Source: Eledone cirrhosa (taxonomy: Eukaryota; Mollusca; Cephalopoda; Octopoda; Eledonidae). Taken from it: a stretch of DNA of 64,000 bases. The position numbers and the translations under genes are program-made. The stretch is from positions 184,708,403-184,772,402 of the forward strand of contig OZ024743.1 in NCBI GenBank assembly GCA_964016885.1, in the 5' to 3' direction. This document shows, piece by piece, positions 10,459 to 22,400 of this stretch. The notes below the pieces were generated by a model. That model was not told the DNA's origin. It worked only from the letters and a program-made list of their open reading frames with translations, and ran no database searches. Numbering within the stretch: the first letter of the stretch is position 1; each line of letters opens with the position of its first letter.

Positions 10459-13400
10459 CATAGACTGGAGAGAAATGAAGCAACCATGCTCCATTGGATG
10501 TACAATGTAAATGAGAGAGAAATACAGAGCTTGGATGAGTTGAAGGAGAAGCTGGGTTTAAGAGAAATCCAAGGTGGTGTGCAGGAGAGAAGACGCATTG
10601 GTATGGACATGTGATGCACATAGACAATGATTGTTGGGTGAAGGAGTGCCAGTGGAAAGGAGCTGTGGCAGAGGTAGACCAAGAAAGACCTTGGCAGAGG
10701 TTGTGAGAGCTAACCTCAAATCACTGAGACTCACAGAGGTGATGACAATGGATTGCGACATATGGAGAGATGCCGGGCTGAGAAGGACCCGGCCAACCCA
10801 TGCAAATGTGGAAAAGCGGAGGTAAAAACTATGATGATGATATATGCATGTTTAGATACAAAATGCTTTGCAGAATTTGTTCTATCACTCTGGTTGCTGT
10901 TAAGAAGAGCATCCAGCTGTAGAAAACATGCCAAACAAGGGACTGTAAAGAATCTTCAGTTGTGCCGTGAACATGACAACCTCTATAGTGATTTGCCACA
11001 ATAAGATGCATCCAGTACACTCTGTAATGTGGCTGGTGTTAACAAATGCATCATGCTGAACAAAGAGAGGACTTTTCAGTTATGTCAAGGGTATGATAAC
11101 TTCTTTAGGATTGGTACGACGATAAAATACACCCAGTAAACTCTGTAAAATGGTTGGTTTTAGAAGAGCATCCAGCTGTAGAAACCATTCCCAAACTGGA
11201 AATGCATGTAGTTGTAATGTGGCCCGTGGCCCATCTTGGAGGACAATAGATCCAATTAAATACTGACTTGGTCTATGATGATCCATCGAACACATACCAG
11301 AATGGAAAAATGGATATTAAATGATAATGATGACTGTACTCTGAATTCAAATCCCGCTGTGGGGTGTACCTCATCTACCCAATAATGCACGACACCCCTA
11401 CGCCACACCCATTAATAAGAACGAGTATGTCAATAACTTACAATACTCCTGGAGGTCCAATTAAATCAAATCTGGAAGAAAAAGAAAGAGAATAAATCAA
11501 TCAAATGCTTATTTTCATGTAATGTGAGGTTTCATAGATGAAACAGTAAGGCCATATTTCAGAACATTGGACTTCACTAATAATATAGCACATCATCATC
11601 ATCAACGTTTAACGTCCGTGTTCCACGCTTGCATGGGTTTGGACGGGGGTTTTCCCACTTGAGGCAAGAGTGATTATCTTGCTCGCATATATCTGGCGAG
11701 TTTTCTACAGCTGGATGCCCTTCCTAACACCAACCACATTTACAGTCTGGGGCTGGGAGGTTTTTACCGTGTTGCCTACACGGCCACATTACAGCGTGGA
11801 CTGTCTGGCGGGTTTTCTACGGCTGGATGCCCTTCCTAACACCAACCACATTTACAGTCTGGGGCTGGGAGGTTTTTACCATGTTGCCTACACGGCCACA
11901 TTACAGCGTGGACTGTGTGTTTTTTTGTCGTGACACCTACACGATCTCATTTGTTTCGGCCTGGATGTTGTGGCACCAACATAACTTTACATTGAAAGGG
12001 GCGGTGTGGATGTATTTTGTTAGAGATGCCTACTGACTGTAGTAGGTTTTACTTTGTATTTAGGTAAGGCGGGTCTTCTCTATTACTGAGTCCCGCCAAA
12101 GGTCTCGGTCCAGTGACATTGTCTTGGAGAGGTGTAAGTGTGTGAGGTCGGAATTTATCAGCTCGTCCCAGGTTTTTCTGGGTCTGCCTATTCCGTGGCT
12201 ACCATCTATCTATATTGCCCTGCACTTTGTTATACAGCTGTCGTCTTTCATGCGCATCACGTGACCATACCAACGTAGCCTTCTCTCGAGTAAACAACAT
12301 CTGATCCCTCTTATTTCTAATTTTTTCCTTAGTTCGTTTATGCTTTGCCGTTCACGTATATTACTATTACACATCCAGCGGAGCATGCAAGCTTCATTCC
12401 TCTCTAGTCTGCGTATATCCTCTGCACACAATGCCCAGGTCTCACTGCCATGCAACATTGCTGTTCGTATGCAGGCATCATACAACCTGCCTTTCAATAT
12501 TGAGAAAAATGACTACAGGCAAATTCTCTGCCAGTATGAAAAAAAATGGACAATAAAACATCAAACATTGTACTGTTACAGATGTTTCCACTGTTTTGGT
12601 TGAGAGGACTCTTCAGTTATGCAAAGGATATGACAGACCTCACTGTTGCTGGTATCCTGATAAAGTGCACCCAGTACACTCTGTAAAGTAGTTGGTGTTA
12701 GGAAGGGCATTCAGCTGTAAAAACTATGCCAAAACCAGAATGTATGTAAGTGAGATGTCACCACTTGGCCGTCTAGGAAGATAGTAGCTCTAATTGAATA
12801 CTGAATTAGTCTGATGACCTATCCAATCCATGCAAGGGTGAAAAAAAAACATGTGGAATAATGATGAAGATCATGAAATACAAAATATTTTTATAAACTT
12901 GATTCCACAAGAAAGGAAGTGGAAGATAAATTCTTTCAAAAACCATAGGCAGTGTTTATCAGTAGAAATATAGTAAGGAAAGGGTTAAGAAAAGAGAAAA
13001 GTCAACAAACCTTGGTCTTGGAAGCTGCCCAAAATTCTGTGGATTGTTCATTGGATCAAATGTCATTCCACTACCCTGTCCAAGTGGATCAAGATCCCTA
13101 GCTCCATAACTATAGGGATCAACTCGATTCCTAACAACAAAAGGTAGGTAAATAGAAAAGAAATATAAGTCATAATGGTATTGATGAGGCAGAAAACAAT
13201 GAATCAATATTTTTACCATCATGTATGTATCCTAATTGCCTTCAATAACCTGGTTGCTTTGTGCATTTCAGTTGCCCAGTGTATACCAGTTGCCTTATGT
13301 ATCCCAATTACCTTGTGTACAGGGTAAATGCAAGAATCATTAAACTCAGACTAGTCCTGAATAAGACAATTACCACAATAATATCAGCTTACGCACCCCA

Positions 13401-16400
13401 ATCGGGGCTGCCAGACGAACTTAAGGATAGGTTTTACGAGTCCCTAATACACACTACTGCTCTAACAGACGACAAGGACTTCCTAATCATTGCAGGAGAT
13501 TTTAACGGACATGTAGGTAAACACTGCGACGGCTTCAATAGAGTACATGGAGGCCATGGAGTTGGCACAAGGAATGAGGAAGGATTCAGACTTCTAGAAT
13601 TCTGCGACGCCAATGACATGTCGATATGTAACACAAACTTTAAAAAACCCGACAACCACCTGATCACCTATAGATCAGGGGAGCACTCTAGTCAGTTAGA
13701 TTTTATCCTCATCAGAGGACGTGACAGATGGACGGTCGTAAACACAAAAGCCTTCCCTAGTGAGGAATGTACATCCCAACATAGCTTAGTTGTCAGCGAC
13801 CTCACGGTCAGAACTAGACGAGCCCTGAAACAGAGGCCAACCTGGAGAAGAAAGATCTGGAAGCTGAAAGTCCCCTCAACCAGTAACAGATTTAAAGATA
13901 TTTTACTCAACGCCTACGACAGTAAAGAAGAACAGATAGAGACATTTAACGTAGAAGAGAACTGGGAGTTCCTAAAAAATAACTTACTAGAGGCGACGGA
14001 TGAGGTTTGTGGCTGGAGTAAGACCTCAAGCAGGAGGAGAGTGACTTGGTGGTGGAACAATAAGGTAGATGAAGCAGTCAAGGCCAAGAGACAGGCATGG
14101 AAAGAATGGAAGAACGGGGGGAGCAGGGTACATTACATAGAGACCAAGAGGACCAGAAACAGGAGGTATTCAAGATTGCGAGGCAGTGTGTCAGAGATAG
14201 TTGTGATGTCATTGGAGAGAAGTGTATCCGGAATGATAAAGGTGAGCTTGCCCTCACAAGTGCTGAGAAGAAAGATGCATGGAAGAGTCATTATGATAGA
14301 TTACTAAATGAGGAGAATGCATGGGAAGAAGAGACCCTACCCCACGTAGACCCTATAGAGGGACCAGCAGTACAAGTCAGCGGCAGCGTAGTAAGTAAGG
14401 CAATCAGAGATATGAAGATAGGGAAGGCAACCGGTCCATCGGGTATAGCTGCCGAGATGTTGAAGGCATCTGGGTCTGTAGGTCACACTATAACCACACG
14501 TATCGTTAACCAGGTAATACTAGAGGGGGCCATACCAAAAGATTGGTGCAGTAGCATCATTGTCAACTGCTACAAAGGTAAAGGCGATGCACTAGATAGA
14601 GGAAACTATAGAGGTATAAAGTTGATGGACCAGGTCATGAAAGTAACAGAAAGAGTTATAGCACAGCTGATTAGGGACCGGGTGAATATAGACGAGATGC
14701 AATTTGGGTTTGTACCAGGGAAAGGCACCACTGATGCGCTCTTCCTTGTGAGGCAATTACAGGAAAAGTACCTAGCTAAAAGTAAGCCACTCTACTTGGC
14801 ATTTGTCGACCTTGAGAAAGCCTTTGACAGAGTTCCACGTGCAGTAATCTGGTGGGCTCTTAGAAAACTAGGAGTAGATGAATGGCTTGTGAAAGCGGTA
14901 CAAGCCATGTATAGGGGAGCAGTCAGCAAAGTTAGGATTGGCAATGAGTATAGCGAGGAATTTAGCGTACAGGTTGGGGTCCACCAGGGCTCTGTTCTTA
15001 GCCCTCTCCTGTTCATCATAGTCCTGCAGGCAATAACGGAGGAGTTTAAGACCGGATGCCCATGGGAACTCCTGTATGCTGATGACCTCGCACTCATAGC
15101 TGAATCTATGGTAGAACTAGAGAATAAATTCCAAACCTGGAAGCAGGGACTAGAGAGAAAGGGCCTCAAAGTCAACATGACAAAGACTAAGGTCCTTATA
15201 AGTAGACGAGAAAACAGAACCCAGATCCCCTCAGGGAAATGGCCTTGCTCAGTATGTAGGAAAGGTGTAGGTAGGAACTCCATTCTTTGCCCCAAATGCA
15301 AACAATGGGTACACAAGAGATGTAGCGGGATCTCAGGAAGCTTAATTAAGAATGTAGGATTCACATGCAGCAGCTGTGCTGAAACAGCAAGCAAACAGCC
15401 ACAGGAAACAAGTACCACCAATCTCTGGGAGGGCCCTGTAGAAACAGTAGACAGCTTCTGTTACCTAGGTGACCGAATTAGCAGCGGAGGTGGGTGCTCA
15501 GAAAGTACAATAACTAGGGTAAGAACGGGATGGAAGAAGTTTAGGGAACTACTACCACTGCTAGCTGCAAAAGGCTTCTCCCTCAGAATGAAAGGCAGAC
15601 TGTATGATGCGTGTATCCGAACAGCGATGTTGCATGGTAGTGAGACCTGGGCGCTGAAGGTGGAAGACTTACGTAGATTAGAGAGAAACGAAGCCTGCAT
15701 GCTCCGATGGATGTGTAACAGTAATATACGTGAACGACAAAGCATAAATGAATTGAGAGAGCGACTGAGCATAAGAGGAATCAAATGCTGCGTGCAGGAG
15801 AGGCGGTTACGCTGGTATGGACATGTGATGCGTATGAAGGATGACAGCTGCATAAAAAGGTGCAGAGCACTAGAAGTTTATGGAAACCGCGGAGTGGGGA
15901 GACCCAAGATGACTTGGGATGAGGTGATAAAAGCCGACCTTACCCAACTACACCTCTCAAAGTCAATGACACATGACCGTGACTTCTGGCGTCACGCAGT
16001 AATACAGGGTACCCGACCTCCCATGGGTACATGCTGAAGCATATAAACAATATGTATTGTATCCCTGCATGTCATAGGTAACTAAAATGGTTGGCATCTG
16101 GAAGTATATCCAACTGTTAAAGCATTGCTTCAAAACGTCCCATCCAACTCATGCTATTATAGAAAAGTAGAGGTAAAAAATGCTGATGATAATCCTCATC
16201 ATCATCACCAGTATTTTGTTAACCTGCTGTACTCTACTGTACTAAACTCAAATTTCTATCTGAGAATAAACACCTTTCTCCAGAAAGAGAAGTGTTTGTT
16301 CAGCAACAATGATGCCAAAAAATATACCTGTCTTTGCGAAAAAGACTTTTTTTTAGCTCACACCTATGTAGGATTAACTGGCCTCCAACGAAGTTGCATC

Positions 16401-19400
16401 TCATAGACAATTTCTCAAGTATTTTAATGACAGAGCCCCAGTCCTACCATGAAAAGCCTTCCCCCTACACCAGATGCCTATCTATAATAAGAGTTAACAC
16501 AGTTGTGGCAGGTACTCTTTATTTCCAGCTGAGTAGACTGGAGCAATGTGAAATGAAATGTTTTGCTCAAAATGATAATGTGTCACCTGGAAGTTCAGGA
16601 ATCAAATCCCTAGCTACAAGATCATGAGTTCAACACTCTAACTACAAGGCCACTTAGTCAAAAAAAACTAATATTTGAAAAAGGAACTTTATTATTTATT
16701 ATTTTAAATTACAAGTAAATGTAAGCAATTTTGTAAAGTCCTTTAAAGTATGACAAACCTGAAAGGGAAATGTTGGCCTGGAGGACCTTTTGGACTACAA
16801 TGAGGAGGCGGCTTGTTGGGTTGTGAGGATTCTGGCTGCGGTCTGGTGTTTTGAGGTGTTGCTTCTGCTTTTGTATCCTTTTGTACGTCTTTGCATGGGG
16901 TAGAGAGAAGTTCATCAACAATCAATACTTTGAATGCTACAATATTCTTGTAAGCACTGAAAATACAAGAACATAGGAATTTTAGTTCAATAAACACTGA
17001 ATTCCATGACACAAAATCTCTAAACACAATGCAGCTTTATTCAATCATGAGTGTACAGGGTGCATTTTATAATGACATCAAAGGAAAAATAATAATAGCA
17101 ACAAATGACGGAATGCTTACTTGGGAAAAAATTTGTAATCAGGATTGACAAAGTCTTCAATTTCTATGGAAACAGAGGATAGTTTTTCATTGTCCATATT
17201 CTAGGCAAAGAGAGAGAAGTGAAGAAGAAATGAATAAAGATTTGTGTTTCAAAAAATTCATTATAGCTACTTGTTGAAAAAGAAACAAAAATGGAAAAAA
17301 TATTCCAATATTCGAGCTTTATTTATCTAACTTATATAAAGTATTTTACTGCTTTCAGTCATTTGGCTGCGAACATTCTGGGGCACCGCCTTCAGTAGTT
17401 TTTAGTTGATTTTATCGACCTCAATACTTATCTCAACATTGTAAAATACGAGATAAAATGTAAACATTGGTGTAAGGGAGATAACTCAGTCAAACATAAT
17501 AGCAGCACGTATTTCTGTTGGACTATACCAGCCGTTGTTTAACCCACTTTGATGTAAACATATAAATACTGCCTTTGCGTTGAAGATGATCCGACGTTTT
17601 GACTATATCTTTCTCCCTTCCACCAGTCTCAGAGGCCATGAAAAGGGACATGAACATTGCCCTTCCCTTTCTAATTAAACAGTAAAGTATATAAAAATAT
17701 TAAGTAACAAGCAATTCATTTAGATGTTTCAAGATCATATGGGGATGTTAAATATATAGGGAGCACATTTACCTATAATCTACTTCCTGGGGCTCAAGAA
17801 GGCATTTATATACATTGCAATAAATATATTAAATACTCTACTAAGCAGCATTATAAATTCATATGTGTACACAAACAGTGCTGTTTGTGTACACATAAGA
17901 ACTTATAGCATACTTCAACTGCTTAGCACTAAAATTAGTAGATTCAGTTTGCTGTTACTGGTACATTTGATGGTTTTATTAAGCCTTTTGTTATATATTT
18001 CTCCATGGATAGTAAGATATGCAAATAGCTTCTGAAAGTGATTTCAACAATAACTAAAACATGGGTCGAGCTGTTCATCTTCCTCTATCTATAGAGAAAT
18101 ATGTAAATAAGACATGTTTATAAGTTTACATATAAAAATGTGTGTGTTTATATACAAATTTCTTGCAGCTTTGGGTAAATTCTGTTCTGTTGTGTACAGG
18201 TATGAATTCATAGAATAGGTACACTGTATCCCTGCATGTCATAAGAGGCAACTAATAAGGTTGGAATTAAGAAGGGCATCCTGCTGTGAATCATTGTCTT
18301 TAATCATCATATCCAACCAATGACAGCATGAAAAAGTGGACAGGATTATGATGAAATGGACAAACAAAATGTAGGTAATGTATATGAATCTTACCATCAG
18401 ATTTAACGACAAAAAATTTTCAATTAGAATAGCTTTCAACAGGAAATGTTCTACTTTCCCACTTTCTGATTTTCTGCAGTAATTAAGTATATATATATCT
18501 TGTGAATTGTTCCAACCTTGAGGCAACAGTTCAGAACCAACATCCTGAAAAAAAAAATTCAGCACTATATATTCATATCATTATCTGAAGCAGTATTTTC
18601 CAAAGTTGGTTCAATGAAAACATTCTGGGTTCTGCAAGATAAAGTGTTTTTTTCATAAAATTTAATATTACTTATTGGCTTTTTTTTTAATATGTCTCTC
18701 AAAAACAATTTTTGTTTCATGCAATATCTTATTTAATCCTTTTGATACCAAACTGCCTGAAACCATCCTTGGTTCTACAAGACAATGTTATATATTTTAA
18801 AGTGCTTAAATTTATTTGAAAACCTTCCATCATAGATTTATGTTAGAGAATTCATTAAATTATGTTCTAAACATCAGATAAATAATGAGCAAATTAGTTA
18901 TATCACTAAATGCTTCAAAATTCTCGATCATTTTCAAAATTATTTGAAAATAATAGACAGTGTAAATATAGTAATGAAAGGGTTGAATATGAGTGTTGGT
19001 GATTAGTCATAAAATATAGGTTCTGTGATTTTTGGAAAATCTTATGAGGATTCTGTGACAAAATACATTTGGGAGCCACTAGACTTTGCAATGATTGCAT
19101 CAGTCTTGACTGAATTAAACTCAGTTATTGACACTCTGTTCATCAGTTCTAACATTATTTGTAGTGAATGTATCACTAAAAAATGAAATTTACAGCTCAC
19201 ACCTATGTAGATTTAGCTAACCTCCTGTAAGGTTGCATCTCAGAGATTTCTTGGTTGTTTTAATGACAGAGGCTCCAGTAATATCAAGAGAAGCAATGTG
19301 AAATGAATTGTCTTGCTCAAGAACTTAACAAATCATCTGGTCCAGGAATGAAACCCGTGTTCTTATGATCATAGGTCCAACACTCAAACCACTAGGCCTC

Positions 19401-22400
19401 CTGTATCATTAATAAGTTATATAACCCAGATTTGTCAGGCTGGCTGAGAACAGATTTCTTTTGTTTTAATCTAACGTCATATATTTCCTTTATTTACTAG
19501 CCTGAGAAACAGGTGTGATGCCTATAACTGTAGCAAGCCTTTTTAGAGTGAAGAGTAGGAGTGAGGTTGATGTGTGGAATTTTGAAGTGCAGTTTTTGTA
19601 TTGAAAAGACGAGTTGGAAAAGAGATTCAGAATGATAAAGTTATTGAAAGAAATGTTATCAAAGGCTGTATGAAACACAGTAAGGATAGTGAGAAATAGG
19701 ATAAGAAGAATGCCTGGCTAAGAATGTGAATTACAGATACACAGACATTTTGTGGAAGCGCAAATTGAACGAAAAGCACAGATAGGCTGGAGTTTGCTTT
19801 GCAATTTGTTCTAAAATATTTAAGAAGTTGGAACAGATTCCTATCCATATAAACAGCCAATTAATAACTCTACATTTGCATTGCAAAGCTAAGTTGTTTG
19901 CTACTCTAATAGTGCCCCTGCTCAAACTCTTCTCTCTAAATCATAGCATATTAACTAATATGGCGTGTGAGTTTGTATATTTATACATAACTCCCTCTGT
20001 AACTCTTTGTATCCAAGAAAACATGTCTACAACCAAGCGTACCATTTTCTGTTTGGTTTTTGCATTCACATTGTGTGGATCTTCCCTGCTGCTATCACCA
20101 AGACATTTTTTCTTAAGATATCTAATGGTATTTGAACTTTACTATTTAAATATCATTAATATTTGGAAATAGAAATATGTGAGTGAATTTGATACTAATA
20201 TTATTAAAAAGCATTTCTTTCTTGGTTAAAATTTATTTCTTAATGTGCAGCATCTATAAGTGCTGTCAGTACAGTGAGCATATATGATATGCTCACATCT
20301 AATTTAAATATCCTGGACTCCAAAAATTAAATTATTATCTGTCATATAATTGGTGTAGGCTTGACAACTGGTGATTAGTGTACAAGAAAGAAGCAGCAAA
20401 ATTGAATAAGAATCAACTAGATTGAAATTGTAGGACATTATGTTTTCAAACATTACTTTGAAACAAAATAATTTTTTGTCAGTTGTACATTCAAAATTAA
20501 AATGAACTGACATTGACTACAATAACAGTTTGTTAATTTAGTTTCATGTGCAGTGCAATGCTGCATGATAGTGAAACATGGGCAGTGACTGCAGAGGACA
20601 TGTGCAAGCTGGAGAGAAATGAAGAAACTATGCTTCGGTGGATGTGCAATGTAAATGTGAGACAAAAGCAGAGCTTGGATGAACTGCAAGAGAGAAGACT
20701 GCATTGGTATGGACATGTGATGCACATAGACGATAGCTGGGTGAAGAAGTGCCAGGAAATTCCAGTGGAGGGAAGCCACAGTAGAGGTAGACCAGAGAAG
20801 GCCTGGGCAGATGTGGTGAAAGCTGCTCTTAAATTGCTGAGACTCACAGAGGAGATGACAAAGGAACGTGGCGAGTGGAGAGATGATGTGTTGAAAAGGA
20901 CCCATCTAATCCATGCAAGCATGGAAAAACGGACATAAAAACGATGATGATAAATTGTATAAATAACATTTATAATTCTAACAGAATGAAAATATACACA
21001 CAAATAATATATACAATACTTAATTACTTCAATATTTCACATGAAAATATAAAATCAAAATGAAAGAAAATATTAATTCAGCACTAAGTGTGTTAATTGT
21101 TCACACACCAAAAGGGGTGCCAAAGTCTCCCTCAAATACTTTTTGAGGCAAGCCAATACACTCACAGCATTACCACAGGTGATAGGCTAATGTGCTGGAA
21201 CAACCTGATACTTTGGTAAAGCAAGCCACCAATTATGACAAGAACAACCTTGTCAGCAGCCCAGCTCTTCCAAATGTTTCAAATGCCACAAGCTGGAAAA
21301 AATAGTTTGCTGATAATTCCCAGTATTTTAGAATTCTATTCCATCACTTTTACTACAGTATCCAGGATGTGGGAAGGAGCAAAAAAGTCACTGACTGTGG
21401 CATCCCAAATGAGACATCTACCTCTTACCCATGGACAAAAGATAAAACCATCTGTTTTCTTCCTAACAACTCTGGATAATCCAGTCAGCTCCAAAATTGA
21501 GTGGATATTTACCCAAGCCAGGGTCTGTTTAATAATTAAGTTTAGCTCAGTATGGCAAGCAAAACAACCTGCATTCAGGCAGCAAGGCAAATCACGAAGA
21601 CCCGAGGAGTCAAGGGGCCTACCACAGTGACATCTCAGTTACCCATAAACATAAGATGTAGGGCTCATCCAGACAGTAGGTCACCGATGTTGGTCATGGG
21701 CAGGGCATCAATCCAGTTACCCAAGAATTTTACACTTATACCACCTTGAGAATTGATCAAAGAGAGAGTTGAAAGTGTCTCTCGAATGCAAATTGTCATC
21801 AAAAACTCTGTTTCAGTCTATCCTCCTCTGTAACAGGAACTGACAAAACTAGCTCCCTCCACTGTAGTAGAGCTTCATCCATCTCCTTGATGGAGCAAGT
21901 CCATGTTGGAAAGGAGAGAATGTTAGCCACCAAAGGGGAGCAAGCATGGATGGCGGAAAGAAAGCAGGAAAGAGATGAGCATGTATGCAGACATAGGTTC
22001 CCAAATCATTTAAGCAATGCAGCCAGGTCATGAGACTCTGGAGAGAGTCTGACATTGATCAAGCATTCAAGTTTAGCAAAGATTGGACTGTCAAAAGGTT
22101 GGAGAGACAACAAGAATCTATAAGATGGACTGACTTTGAGCACATTCAATAACTTACGAATCGATAGGTAATTTCTAAGTATGAAAAAAAAATTGATGGG
22201 GCTCAATTACCTCAATATTTTTTAGTCATTGCTTGAGGTTAGTCATCTTGGATAGAAAAATGGGTTAAAAATCTAGGTTAGTAATTGGGGCTCCTGGGGA
22301 GTACCATGCCAATGAGGGAGGGACCACGATAAACAGTTGTACAGTTTGCTGATGAGAAGCAGGGTGGTTGAGGAGCCAGAGCTCGCATGTGGAGCTGCTG

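Larger units (their letters stand above)
13320..16200 (+). mobile_element. PHD-RTE LINE copy P3 (subfamily I), long but broken
   Basis: A 2.9 kb LINE in PI31 intron 4, antisense to the gene. It carries most of the endonuclease, the full RT, a PHD-type finger and the C terminus, then a 3' UTR with TATCCCTGCATGTCATAGG and a tail GCTGATGATAAT...CATCATCATC near 16170-16205. The 5' end is truncated inside the endonuclease, near where copy P9 also starts (IIKLRLV / KLRLVV). Confidence 0.9.

Noticed and set aside
14792..15421. A 209-codon minus-strand frame opposite LINE P3, with similar ones opposite P8 and P9 (for example 42582-42983, 44572-45120)
   Set aside because: They are antisense shadows of RT frames; their composition follows the complementary strand, and they hold no own motifs.
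19828..20172. A 114-codon frame in PI31 intron 1 as an extra gene
   Set aside because: Hydrophobic, AT-driven composition, no recognised domain and no promoter or splice context.
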